Source of the DNA: Crenobacter cavernae
GTDB taxonomy: Bacteria > Pseudomonadota > Gammaproteobacteria > Burkholderiales > Chromobacteriaceae
Direction of reading: 5' to 3'
Assembly (NCBI RefSeq): GCF_003355495.1
Contig: NZ_CP031337.1
Coordinates: forward strand, 2,113,001 to 2,177,000
DNA length: 64,000 bases
Under the pieces are notes generated by a model. The model made no database searches, was not told where the DNA came from, and worked only from the letters and a program-made list of their open reading frames with translations. Shown in pieces: positions 39,751 to 51,904 of this stretch (its first letter is position 1; each line of letters starts with the position of its first letter). Both the position numbers and the translations under genes were made by a program.

Positions 39751-40647
39751 TCAGTGCGGGGCGAGCGCGCGAGCGACGCGCGATGCCGGTTCGCGGCCGA
39801 GGCGCTGCGAAATCCAGTACGCGACCTCGATCAGGCGCGTCAGGTCGACGCCGGTTTCGACGCCGAGACCCTTGAACAGCCAGACCAGGTCTTCGCTCGC
39901 GACGTTGCCGGCGGCTCCCCGAGCATAAGGGCAGCCGCCGAGGCCGGCAACCGAGCCGTCGAAGGTCGACACGCCGGCGCGCCACGCGGCGTAGACGTTG
40001 GCCGAGGCCATGCCGTAGGTGTCGTGGAAATGGCCGGCGAGCTGGGCGACCGGCACGCGGTCTTCTACCGCGTCGAGCACGGCGAGGATGGTGTTCGGCG
40101 TGCCGGTGCCTATGGTGTCTCCGAGAGAAATCTCGTCGCAGCCCATCTCCCACAGCGCGCCGGCGACGTCGGCGACGCGTTCCGGGTCGACGTGGCCTTC
40201 GTATGGGCAGCCGGCGACGCAGGACACATAGCCGCGCACCAGAAGGCCCGCGCCGAGCGCGCGGCGCACCACCGGCTCGTAGCGCGCGAGGCTGTCGTCG
40301 ACGGTCACGCCGATGTTCTTCAGGCTGAAGGTGTCGCTCGCCGCGGCAAACACCGAGATCTCGCGCGCGCCGGCCGCGAGCGCTGCGGAGAGGCCCTTGT
40401 CGTTCGGCACCAGCACCGGGTAGGCGATCGGGCTCTTCAGGTCGAGCGCGGCGAGCACTTCGGCCGTGTCGGCCATCTGCGGGATCTTGTCCGGCGACAC
40501 GAAGGCGCCGGCCTCGATGGTGGTGAAGCCGGCCTCGGCCAACCTCGTGATCAGCGCGCACCTTTCCGCGACCGACAGCGTGACGGCCTCGTTCTGCAGG
40601 CCGTCGCGCGGCCCGACCTCCACCAGTTTCACCCGCGCTGCGGTCAT
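39751..40647 (-). CDS. Hydroxymethylglutaryl-CoA lyase
   Basis: A 298-residue TIM-barrel lyase cleaving HMG-CoA to acetyl-CoA and acetoacetate. The N-terminus VEVGPRDGLQNE holds the catalytic Arg-Asp, HFHDTYGMA gives metal ligands, and GLGGCPYARGAAGNV carries the reactive Cys. It is the upstream gene of a minus-strand pair with acetoacetate-CoA ligase, 93 bases apart. The other leucine-degradation genes are not in the window. Repeat copies at 39998 and 40534 are read in different frames (SAN and LAE). Confidence 0.95.
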   Translation of the reverse strand: MTAARVKLVEVGPRDGLQNEAVTLSVAERCALITRLAEAGFTTIEAGAFVSPDKIPQMADTAEVLAALDLKSPIAYPVLVPNDKGLSAALAAGAREISVFAAASDTFSLKNIGVTVDDSLARYEPVVRRALGAGLLVRGYVSCVAGCPYEGHVDPERVADVAGALWEMGCDEISLGDTIGTGTPNTILAVLDAVEDRVPVAQLAGHFHDTYGMASANVYAAWRAGVSTFDGSVAGLGGCPYARGAAGNVASEDLVWLFKGLGVETGVDLTRLIEVAYWISQRLGREPASRVARALAPH

Positions 40648-40693
40648 CGTCGTCGTCCCCGCAAAGCCTTCTCATTCAGGCTAGACCGCCACC

Positions 40694-40722
40694 CTTGAAA
40701 TCGCTAAGCCCTTGCCCCAGAT
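40694..40722 (+). promoter_or_regulatory. Sigma-32-type heat-shock promoter of clpB
   Basis: CTTGAAA, 14-base spacer, CCCCAGAT closely matches the RpoH consensus (CTTGAAA, 11-15 bases, CCCCATNT). It ends 28 bases before the clpB ATG. Confidence 0.85.
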
Positions 40723-40750
40723 AGGGATTAAGCCCATCGAGGAGGATGTC

Positions 40751-43327
<2,577 letters not shown>

Positions 43328-43330
43328 GGC

Positions 43331-43360
43331 AAAACCCCCGCCGTATGGCGGGGGTTTTTG
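43331..43360 (+). terminator. Terminator of clpB
   Basis: AAAACCCCCGCC, GTAT, GGCGGGGGTTTTT. Confidence 0.92.
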
Positions 43361-43391
43361 TTGCCCGGCCGCCGGGAGCGGAGGAGGGCGG

Positions 43392-43405
43392 GCTCGGCCA
43401 ATCTG
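43392..43405 (-). repeat. Single intergenic copy of the 9-bp repeat
   Basis: GGCTCGGCCAATCT, between clpB and the small lipoprotein gene. Confidence 0.7.
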
Positions 43406-43432
43406 ATCCGGACGGGCGATGAGGCGGCGGGC

Positions 43433-43645
43433 TTACCAGCGGCCACGGCCTCCGCGTCGGTCGTGGCGATCGTAGCGGTCGTATCGATCGTATCGATCGT
43501 ATCGATCGCCGCGGTCGTAGTGATGGTGGCGATCCGGCGCGATGATCACGGGTCGCCCGTAGTGTCGGGCGGGGACGACGACGCAGCCGACGAGGCTGCT
43601 GCTCAGCGCGATCGCCGCGCAGACGAGGCCGATCTTGTGTTTCAT
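43433..43645 (-). CDS. Small lipoprotein with Tyr-Asp-Arg repeats
   Basis: A 70-residue protein: lipoprotein signal peptide with lipobox LVGC near residue 21, then a short linker and a tail of RYD/YDR repeats (about 46-62) ending GGRGRW. At DNA level the tail is a 9-base tandem repeat (CGTATCGAT units, about 43475-43512), so copy number could vary by slippage without shifting the frame. Similar short charged-repeat lipoproteins are common but uncharacterised. It is convergent with clpB. Confidence 0.7.
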   Translation of the reverse strand: MKHKIGLVCAAIALSSSLVGCVVVPARHYGRPVIIAPDRHHHYDRGDRYDRYDRYDRYDRHDRRGGRGRW

Positions 43646-43800
43646 GGCGGACTCCTCGGGAAAAGGGCGGCCGGCCGGGCCGCGGGCTGTCTTTCCCTGA
43701 GCTTACGAGGTGGCGGGCGCAGCCCAAAGCGCGCAATTGTTGGCGAAATCCCGAGAGTGTGAGTTTCTGTGAAGCGGGCATGCTACGCGCCCAAAAGACA

Positions 43801-43830
43801 AAAGCCGCGTCATTCATGACGCGGCTTTTA
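43801..43830 (-). terminator. Terminator of the que operon
   Basis: AAAGCCGCGTCA, loop TTCA, TGACGCGGCTTT, about 25 bases after the queE stop. Confidence 0.8.
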
Positions 43831-43853
43831 TGATTTCAAATGCTTGGTGCGGC

Positions 43854-44486
43854 TCAGCGGATGCCGGTCAGCTTGTGGGTCTGCAGCGACAGCTTCCACT
43901 GCGGGTGCGCCATGCAGTAGGCGATCGCCGCCTCGGTGTTGGCGCGCTGGTCCGGGTCGTCGAGCGGCTGCAGGAAGAAGTGCGAAAAGTCGAGCCCAGC
44001 CAGGGTTTCCGGCAAAGGCGCATCAAGCTGCGGGTAGACGAGCTTCAGCTCGTGGCCCGAGGTCTGCACCAGCGGCGCCTGGCCCTTCGGGCTGACGCAG
44101 ATCCAGTCGATGCCGGCCGGCGCGGTGATCGTGCCATTGGTCTCGACCGCGACCTCGAAGCCGCGCGCGTGCAACGCGTCGAGCAGCGCCGAATCGAGCT
44201 GCAACAGCGGCTCGCCGCCGGTGCAGACGACGTACGGCGTGCCGCCCGCGCCTTTCCATTCTTCGGCGATGCGCTCGGCCAACGTTGCCGCGTCGGCGAA
44301 CTTGCCGCCGTCGGGACCGGTGCCGACGAAGTCGGTGTCGCAGAAGCGGCAGACCGCCGCCGCGCGGTCCTGTTCGCGGCCGCTCCACAGGTTGCAGCCG
44401 GCGAAGCGGCAGAACACCGCCGCACGCCCGGCCTGGCCGCCTTCGCCCTGCAGCGTGTAGAAGATTTCCTTCACCGTATAGGTCAT
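43854..44486 (-). CDS. queE: 7-carboxy-7-deazaguanine synthase QueE
   Basis: A 210-residue radical-SAM enzyme making 7-carboxy-7-deazaguanine, the third step to queuosine. It has the shortened core of QueE with [15 protein letters not shown] (substrate binding) and cluster cysteines spaced [19 protein letters not shown], longer than the standard CX3CX2C and typical of proteobacterial Que[11 protein letters not shown] is the SAM motif. The ATG overlaps the queD stop by four bases, so it ends a queC-queD-queE operon. Confidence 0.95.
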   Translation of the reverse strand: MTYTVKEIFYTLQGEGGQAGRAAVFCRFAGCNLWSGREQDRAAAVCRFCDTDFVGTGPDGGKFADAATLAERIAEEWKGAGGTPYVVCTGGEPLLQLDSALLDALHARGFEVAVETNGTITAPAGIDWICVSPKGQAPLVQTSGHELKLVYPQLDAPLPETLAGLDFSHFFLQPLDDPDQRANTEAAIAYCMAHPQWKLSLQTHKLTGIR

Positions 44487-45457
44487 CGCGGGTCCCTCAG
44501 GCTCAGACGCGCGCCTTCATGCGCGTTCTCGAACAGGTCGATGGCGGACAGCTCGGGCAACAGCGGCGTGAGCTTGGCCGCGATCCACGCGGCGATGCCG
44601 GCGCAGTCGGTTCGCTCGATGCCGCGCAGCTGGTCGAGCGGGTTGTGGTCGAGCCGCTTGTACAGCGGCTTGAACAGCGACTTGACCTCGCCGAAGTCGC
44701 GCAGCCAGCCGCTGACCTGGTCCATCTCGCCGGCCAGGTACAGCCGCACCAGGTAGCTGTGGCCGGTGTAGTTGCCATCCTGATCGATGCTCACGGCCGC
44801 CTCGAAGCGCTGTTCCTTCCAGATCGTCAGGCCCGAAGCGTCGCGGCGGCTGCCGGCGGTGTGCGTCTCGAACACCTCGACCTTGGCTAGGCCCGGCAGA
44901 GGCTCGGCCAACCCTTGCCACAGCCAGTCGGCCAGCACCTCGCTGGTCGGGTTCTCGAGGCCGGCGATGTCGTTAAGATAACGATGCTGCAGCCGTTCGA
45001 ACTGCGGCTGCCAGGCGGCGGCGATCGTCGCGTGGTCTTCCGAAGCGACGAGGCGCACCCTGAAGCCGTGGCCGTGCAGGCGGCCGCACTGGTGGCCGGG
45101 CTCGACGTTAGGCAGCTGGTGCGCGGCCTCGAAGCCGGTAGACAGCCAATGGCGCAGCGCGCCGTCTTCATCGAGTTCGACGCCGCGATCGGGCGCCGAG
45201 CGCAGGTTCAGCGCGCAAGGTTGGCCGAGCGCGTCGGCCAGATACGCGGCGAGCGTCGCGTCGGACGGCGACGCGATCATCGTGTCCAGGTCGCGGTAGT
45301 CGAGCGGCGCGCACGCGTACGTCAGCCGCTCGCGCAGCTCGGCGAGGTCGGCGACGCGGCTCTCGGCGGTGACGAAGAAGCTGTGGCCGTGGCGGCCGGT
45401 GGCGGACAGGCTGCGCGCGGCCTCGAAGCCGCACGTCGCGAGGTGGGTGGTGCGCAT
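44483..45457 (-). CDS. queD: QueD-type 6-carboxytetrahydropterin synthase with three PTPS-like repeats
   Basis: 324 residues, against about 120 for ordinary QueD. I see three PTPS-like segments. Repeat 1 (about 5-85) has GFEAARSL and GRHGHSF but no catalytic Cys. Repeat 2 (about 107-200) is complete: FEAAHQLPN, catalytic CGRLHGHGF (Cys124, His128, His130), ENPTSE and VEVFETHT. Repeat 3 (about 215-324) has FEAA, TGHSYLV with a reduced zinc site, WLRDFGEVK and LDHNPLDQL. Probably only repeat 2 has full catalytic residues, with the others supplying partner surfaces. It lies 2 bases after queC and overlaps queE. The role in queuosine synthesis rests on the operon; the repeat assignment is my reading. 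Confidence 0.8.
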   Translation of the reverse strand: MRTTHLATCGFEAARSLSATGRHGHSFFVTAESRVADLAELRERLTYACAPLDYRDLDTMIASPSDATLAAYLADALGQPCALNLRSAPDRGVELDEDGALRHWLSTGFEAAHQLPNVEPGHQCGRLHGHGFRVRLVASEDHATIAAAWQPQFERLQHRYLNDIAGLENPTSEVLADWLWQGLAEPLPGLAKVEVFETHTAGSRRDASGLTIWKEQRFEAAVSIDQDGNYTGHSYLVRLYLAGEMDQVSGWLRDFGEVKSLFKPLYKRLDHNPLDQLRGIERTDCAGIAAWIAAKLTPLLPELSAIDLFENAHEGARLSLRDPR

Positions 45458-45459
45458 GC

Positions 45460-46164
45460 TCAAGCCCCGGTCCGGGTGCGGACGACCAGCGGGTCCGCCA
45501 CGCCGGCTTCGGCGAAGCCCTTGGCGCGCAGTTCGCACGACGCGCACACGCCGCACGGCGGCACCGCGCCGTTGTAGCAGGTGTGGCTGTAGGCGAGCGC
45601 TTCCATCGCGCCGACTTCCTCGGCGAGGTGCACGGTCTCGGCCTTGCTCATGAACATCAACGGCGCGTGAAGTTGGACGCGGCTGTCCATGCCGAGGCGG
45701 ATCGCCAGTTCCAGCGCTTTCAGCGTGTTCTCGCGGCAGTCGGGGTAGCCCGAGTAGTCGGTCTGCGCGACGCCGGTGACGACGTGGTCCATGCCCTTCT
45801 GCCACGCGAGCGCGGCGGCGAAGGTCAGGAACACGAGATTTCTGCCCGGGACGAAGGTGTTGGGCAGCGTCTTGTCGGCGTCGTCGCGCGCGCCTTGTTC
45901 GGGCTCGATGTCCTGCGCGGTCAGCGCGTTGCCGCCCATCACGCCGAAGGTGTCGATCGGCAAGACGGTCTGGCGCACGCCGGCCATCTGGGCGATGCGG
46001 CGCGCGGCGTCGAGCTCGACGCGGTGGCGCTGGCCGTAGTCGAAGGTGACCGCCTCGACCGCGTCGCGGCCGAAGCGCTGGATCGCCCAGAACAGACAGG
46101 TGGTCGAGTCCTGGCCGCCGGACAGGACGACCAGCGCCCTTCCGGCTTGATTCGGAATGCTCAT
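45460..46164 (-). CDS. queC: 7-cyano-7-deazaguanine synthase QueC
   Basis: A 234-residue ATP-dependent ligase converting 7-carboxy-7-deazaguanine to preQ0. The PP-loop is [16 protein letters not shown]. The C-terminal zinc site is [18 protein letters not shown], with four cysteines. It is the first gene of the queC-queD-queE operon. The leader shows no preQ1 riboswitch I can recognise. Confidence 0.97.
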   Translation of the reverse strand: MSIPNQAGRALVVLSGGQDSTTCLFWAIQRFGRDAVEAVTFDYGQRHRVELDAARRIAQMAGVRQTVLPIDTFGVMGGNALTAQDIEPEQGARDDADKTLPNTFVPGRNLVFLTFAAALAWQKGMDHVVTGVAQTDYSGYPDCRENTLKALELAIRLGMDSRVQLHAPLMFMSKAETVHLAEEVGAMEALAYSHTCYNGAVPPCGVCASCELRAKGFAEAGVADPLVVRTRTGA

Positions 46165-46349
46165 TTGACTTTCCTTCGAAGAACAGTCGAAGCGGATTGG
46201 AGGCGCTGCCGCTCAGTGATCGCGGCGCGCCGAACAGTGAATTTTAACGGGTTTGCCCTCGCGCGCCTACCGCGCGCGTGGCGATGACCGTCGCCGTCGC
46301 GCATTTAGACGACAAATGCAGGGTCATGACGGCCCCGGGAGGGGGCGGC

Positions 46350-46931
46350 TCAACGTTGGCCGAGCCTGTCCGGGTGGCGGTGGCAGGCCACGAGATGGTC
46401 GTTCACCACCCCGGTCGCCTGCAGGAAGGCGTAGACGATGGTGCTACCGACGAACTTCATGCCGGCCTTTTTGAGTTCCTTGCTGATTTCATCGGACAGC
46501 GGCGTGCTCCCCGGGCAGTCGGCCAGGCTCTGCCAGCGGTTGACGACGGGCTCGCCGTCGACGAAGTCCCACAGCCAGTCGGCGAAGCGGCCGTGGCGCG
46601 CCTGCATCTCGACAAAGACGCGCGCATTGCCGATCGCACTCGCGATCTTGCCGCGGTGGCGCACGATGGACGCGTCGTGCAGCAGCCGCTCGACGTCTTC
46701 GTCGGTGAAGGCGGCGACGCGCGCCGGATCGAAGCCGTCGAACGCGGCGCGGTAGCCTTCGCGCTTCCTGAGGATGGTGATCCACGACAGCCCGGCCTGC
46801 GCACCCTCCAGCGTCAGCATTTCGAACAGGTGGACGTCGTCGCGGCTGGGCACGCCCCATTCCCTATCGTGGTAGGCGACGTAGAGCGGGTCGCTGCCGC
46901 ACCACGGGCAGCGGATCTTGTCGTCGGTCAT
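46350..46931 (-). CDS. tag: DNA-3-methyladenine glycosylase I
   Basis: A 193-residue base-excision repair enzyme removing 3-methyladenine. Zinc ligands of the family are visible at the two ends: IRCPWCG and AYHDREWG near the N-terminus, VNDHLVACHRHPD at the C-terminus. The aromatic pocket segment LSWITILRKREGYR is conserved. The ATG at 46931 starts MTDDKIRCPWC; a longer frame would add 16 residues not expected in the family. Repeat copies flank the gene on both sides (46356 at its 3' end, 46982 upstream). Confidence 0.94.
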   Translation of the reverse strand: MTDDKIRCPWCGSDPLYVAYHDREWGVPSRDDVHLFEMLTLEGAQAGLSWITILRKREGYRAAFDGFDPARVAAFTDEDVERLLHDASIVRHRGKIASAIGNARVFVEMQARHGRFADWLWDFVDGEPVVNRWQSLADCPGSTPLSDEISKELKKAGMKFVGSTIVYAFLQATGVVNDHLVACHRHPDRLGQR

Positions 46932-46978
46932 CACGGGCTTCCGATGGGATGAAGGCTGGCCAAGCTTTGGCGACGCCA

Positions 46979-46994
46979 AGGTTGGCCGAGCCTT
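46979..46994 (+). repeat. Intergenic copy of the 9-bp repeat
   Basis: AAGGTTGGCCGAGCCTT, a 17-base copy identical in its core to the arms of the trhP terminator, between fliW and tag. Confidence 0.75.
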
Positions 46995-47002
46995 TGTTGT
47001 GA

Positions 47003-47449
47003 TCAGCAGCGGTTATGGAACACGATGTCGCAGGCGAGGCCGCCCTGCTGCAGGCCGCGGCGCGCCGCGAGGTTGACGATCAGCGGGTTGCGCACGTTGG
47101 CTTTGAGCGGCGCGAGCAGCGGGTGGTTCTCGGCGTGCGCGTCGCCTTCCTTGTACACCATCACCAGCACCACCGCGTCTTCGGGGCGGGCCAGCTGCAA
47201 GGCGTCGACCTCGGCGGCCGACAGTTCGACCTCGTAGCGCAGGCCCAGCGACGTCGGGTCGACCACGCTGAACAGCACGTCGGGCGCGTCGAGCGACTGC
47301 ATCCAGAACACGCGCGGCGCCGTCTCGCCCGCTTCGTGGAACAGCTTGAAGCGCTGGCAGTTCTCGAACGCCGGCAGGCCGTGCGGGAACTGGATCACGG
47401 TGGACTCGTCCACCTCGACCGGGCCGAGCAGGCGGGAATTGAACAGCAT
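47003..47449 (-). CDS. fliW: Flagellar assembly factor FliW
   Basis: A 148-residue beta-rich protein. Signatures are IQFPHGLPAFENCQRFKLF, SVVDPTSLGLRYEVEL and LKANVRNPLIVNLAARRGLQ. FliW binds flagellin and the regulator CsrA, linking filament assembly to flagellin translation. AGAGGAG supplies a strong ribosome site. It is isolated here, with neither csrA nor a flagellin gene in the window. Confidence 0.92.
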   Translation of the reverse strand: MLFNSRLLGPVEVDESTVIQFPHGLPAFENCQRFKLFHEAGETAPRVFWMQSLDAPDVLFSVVDPTSLGLRYEVELSAAEVDALQLARPEDAVVLVMVYKEGDAHAENHPLLAPLKANVRNPLIVNLAARRGLQQGGLACDIVFHNRC

Positions 47450-47620
47450 GGTGATCTCCTCTAGTGCGGTGCGTTTTTATGCGATGGATGGCCGGGCAAG
47501 GCTGCCATTATGCATCCAGAACGCGCGCCGCGTTTCGCTTACAATAGCGCGCCATGGACGACCGAGAGCCGCGCTATCCGCGCCGCCCGACATCCCCGGC
47601 AGTCAATTGAAAGCCCGACC

Positions 47621-47836
47621 ATGCTCGATAAAATCATGCAGCGCCTGCAACGCGACCGCCGCCTCGCGGTGTTCGCGCTGATCCTGTCCACCGTCTTCTT
47701 CGGGCTCGGCTCCTTCGCGACGCAGACCGCGATTGACGCGAAGGAGGGCGTGTACGCCATCCTCGGCATCGCGCTGATGGCGGCAGGCCTGATCGGCCAG
47801 CTGCTGACGCTGGCGGCGCTGTTCCGCTCGCGCTGA
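47621..47836 (+). CDS. Small two-helix membrane protein
   Basis: 71 residues: a basic N-terminus (MLDKIMQRLQRDRRLA) and two hydrophobic segments (about 17-33 and 44-67). No family recognised. It is preceded by a weak ribosome site. It probably lies in the inner membrane; the function is unknown. Confidence 0.6.
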   Translation: MLDKIMQRLQRDRRLAVFALILSTVFFGLGSFATQTAIDAKEGVYAILGIALMAAGLIGQLLTLAALFRSR

Positions 47837-48018
47837 GTCGCGTCGCTACGACGGGTGAATCTAGAAAAATCAATCACTTGCCGGCTGTTTTTTTGCCCGT
47901 TCTTCAATCTTGACGCTCTCGTGACGGGCGGCGCATAATCGCGCCGCAACAGAGCCCGCATCAGACGGGCCGACCGTGGCCATTCCGCCACACCCATCCG
48001 ACCCAAGAGTGATCAAGC

Positions 48019-48438
48019 ATGGACGACCAGGCATTCCTGCAAGCGCTGGAATCACGTGAGCTGCCGGTTTCCGAATTCAACCACCAGGCGCACCTGTTGG
48101 CCGCCTGGGCCTACTGCCGCCGCTATCCCGGGCGCGAGGCCGCCGCGCGCTGCGCCTACGCGCTGTCGCGCTACGCGATGGCCAAGGGCGTGGCCGACAA
48201 GTACCACCACACGCTGACGATGGCGATCCTCGCCATCCTGTACAGCCGCGTCGTCGACCGCCCCGAGCTGCGCGACGACTGGGACGCGTTCTGCGCCGCC
48301 TGTCCGGACATCGTCGACGACGCGCGCGGCGTGGTGCTGGCCTACTACAGCGAAGAGCGGCTCGACAACGACAGCGCGCGCCGCGCCTTCGTCGAGCCCG
48401 ACCTCCAACCGCTGCCCACCGGCGGCCTGCTGCATTGA
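48019..48438 (+). CDS. Conserved hypothetical protein
   Basis: A 139-residue soluble, helical protein with FNHQAHLLAAWAYCRRY near the N-terminus, DKYHHTLTMAILAIL in the middle and a conserved-looking C-terminus (VEPDLQPLPTGG). Several His residues suggest a possible metal site, which is inference. It ends 33 bases before trhP. No function assigned. Confidence 0.65.
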   Translation: MDDQAFLQALESRELPVSEFNHQAHLLAAWAYCRRYPGREAAARCAYALSRYAMAKGVADKYHHTLTMAILAILYSRVVDRPELRDDWDAFCAACPDIVDDARGVVLAYYSEERLDNDSARRAFVEPDLQPLPTGGLLH

Positions 48439-48471
48439 GCGTTTAAACGCTCCAAACAAGACACCCATCGA

Positions 48472-49815
48472 ATGAAAACACCGGAACTCCTGCTGCCGGC
48501 CGGCAACCTCGACAAGATGCGCGCCGCCTACGACTTCGGCGCCGACGCCGTCTACGCCGGCCAGCCGCGCTATAGCTTGCGCGCGCGCAACAACGAATTC
48601 AAATTGGAAGAATTGCGCACCGGCATTGCCGAGGCGCACGCGCGCGGCAAGCAGTTCTTCGTCGCCAGCAACATCCTGCCGCACAACGCCAAGCTGAAGA
48701 CCTACCTGGCCGACATGGAGCCGGTGATCGAGATGAAGCCGGACGCGCTGATCATGGCCGACCCCGGTCTGATCATGATGGTGCGCGAGAAGTGGCCGGA
48801 AGTGCCGATCCACCTCTCCGTGCAGGCGAACACCACCAACCTGATGGGCGTGAAGTTCTGGCAGAAGATCGGCCTGACGCGCGTGATCCTGTCGCGCGAA
48901 CTGTCGATCGACGAGATCGCCGAGATCCGCCAGGAATGCCCGGACATGGAGCTCGAGGTGTTCGTGCACGGCGCGCTGTGCATCGCCTACTCGGGCCGCT
49001 GCCTGTTGTCCGGCTACTTCAACCACCGCGACCCGAACCAGGGCACCTGCACCAATGCTTGCCGCTGGGACTACAAGATGCACGACACGCAGGGCGACGA
49101 CGCCGGCGACGTGCAGAAGATCCAGTTCGATTTCAACAAGGCGCTGGAAGAGGCGAACCAGAGCTTCGCCGCCTGCGGCGGCGCCGAGCGCCACCCGCTC
49201 GCCGACAAGACCTATCTGATCGAAGAGGGCAGCCGCCCGGGCGAGATGATGCCGATCATCGAGGACGAGCACGGCACCTACATCATGAATTCGAAGGACC
49301 TGCGCGCGATCGAGCAGGTCGAGAAGCTGGTGAAGATCGGCGTCGACTCGCTGAAGATCGAGGGCCGCACCAAGTCGATCTACTACGTGTCGCGCACCGC
49401 GCAGGCCTACCGCAAGGCGATCGATGACGCGGTCGCCGGCCGGCCGTTCGACCTCGGCCTGTTGGCCGACCTCGATGGCCTCGCCAACCGCGGCTACACG
49501 CCGGGCTTCCTCGAACGCCACCAGACGCAGGAATACCAGAACTACCTGACCGGCCACTCGCAGGCGAAGAAGAGCCAGTACGTCGGCGAGGTGCTCGAAG
49601 TCGACGGCGAAGGCTGGGCGCTGGTCGACGTGAAGAACCGCTTCGCCGTCGGCGACCGGATCGAGATCATCCACCCGAGCGGCAACCGCATCGTAGAACT
49701 TGCGACGATGACGCGCGACGGCGAGGCCGTAGAGGTCGCGCCGGGCAACGGCGTGAAGGTGAAGATCCCCGGCATGGCCGGTTTCGAGAAGGCACTGATC
49801 GCGCGGCTGTTCTGA
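48472..49815 (+). CDS. trhP: tRNA hydroxylation protein TrhP (U32 peptidase family, YegQ)
   Basis: A 447-residue U32-family protein. LLLPAGNLDKMRAAYDFGAD opens it, and the family signature ELEVFVHGALCIAYSGRCLL is followed by cysteines in YFNHRDPNQGTCTNACRW, an iron-sulfur or metal site. E. coli YegQ/TrhP takes part in prephenate-dependent 5-hydroxyuridine formation at U34 of tRNA. Historically annotated as a peptidase or collagenase. It ends in a terminator built from two copies of the window's repeat. Confidence 0.92.
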   Translation: MKTPELLLPAGNLDKMRAAYDFGADAVYAGQPRYSLRARNNEFKLEELRTGIAEAHARGKQFFVASNILPHNAKLKTYLADMEPVIEMKPDALIMADPGLIMMVREKWPEVPIHLSVQANTTNLMGVKFWQKIGLTRVILSRELSIDEIAEIRQECPDMELEVFVHGALCIAYSGRCLLSGYFNHRDPNQGTCTNACRWDYKMHDTQGDDAGDVQKIQFDFNKALEEANQSFAACGGAERHPLADKTYLIEEGSRPGEMMPIIEDEHGTYIMNSKDLRAIEQVEKLVKIGVDSLKIEGRTKSIYYVSRTAQAYRKAIDDAVAGRPFDLGLLADLDGLANRGYTPGFLERHQTQEYQNYLTGHSQAKKSQYVGEVLEVDGEGWALVDVKNRFAVGDRIEIIHPSGNRIVELATMTRDGEAVEVAPGNGVKVKIPGMAGFEKALIARLF

Positions 49816-49825
49816 GCAGTATCCT

Positions 49826-49869
49826 AAAAAGCTCGGCCAACCTTCACAAGGTTGGCCGAGCTTTTTTTT
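49826..49869 (+). terminator. Terminator formed by an inverted pair of the 9-bp repeat
   Basis: AAAAAGCTCGGCCAACCTT, loop CAC, AAGGTTGGCCGAGCTTTTTTT, 11 bases after trhP. Both arms are full repeat copies and the tail is a seven-T run: a textbook terminator made of the dispersed motif. Confidence 0.95.
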
Positions 49870-49959
49870 AACAGCCACCGATTTGCCCGGCCCGCCCGCG
49901 CCGCCGTACAATTTGGCGATCGAATCCCGTGCCGGACGCCTGTCGCGTCCGGCCTTTGA

Positions 49960-51693
<1,734 letters not shown>

Positions 51694-51714
51694 GCGCTCG
51701 GCCAGTCCGTCGTG

Positions 51715-51756
51715 AAAAAACCCGGCGCACCGCACAGGCGGCGCGCCGGGTTTTTG
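51715..51756 (+). terminator. Terminator of argS
   Basis: AAAAAACCCGGCGC, loop, GCGCCGGGTTTTT, about 20 bases after the stop. Confidence 0.88.
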
Positions 51757-51818
51757 TCATGCGTGTCTGTAAAGGCTTTCGCGGCCAAGCGAGCATCCGC
51801 CCGTAGCCGATGCGGGCA

Positions 51819-51846
51819 AGGCTCGGCCAACGTTGGCCGAGCCTTG
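51819..51846. repeat. Perfect 28-bp palindrome of two repeat copies
   Basis: AAGGCTCGGCCAAC joined to its exact complement GTTGGCCGAGCCTT, with no spacer, between the argS and phaA terminators. The longest perfect form of the motif here. Confidence 0.95.
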
Positions 51847-51855
51847 CTGCCCACA

Positions 51856-51886
51856 AACAAAAACGCCCCGCAAGCGCGGGGCGTCG
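51856..51886 (-). terminator. Terminator of phaA
   Basis: On the minus strand ACGCCCCGC, loop GCTT, GCGGGGCGTTTTTG. Confidence 0.88.
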
Positions 51887-51904
51887 GTGTTGCGAAGCGG
51901 GTGC

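Noticed and set aside
43475..43512. Short tandem repeats as a possible CRISPR array
   Set aside because: The units are 9 bases, contiguous, lack spacers and are in frame within a lipoprotein gene.
46165..46349. A preQ1 riboswitch upstream of queC
   Set aside because: No preQ1 hairpin and A-rich tail pattern was found in the leader; only a repeat copy further upstream.
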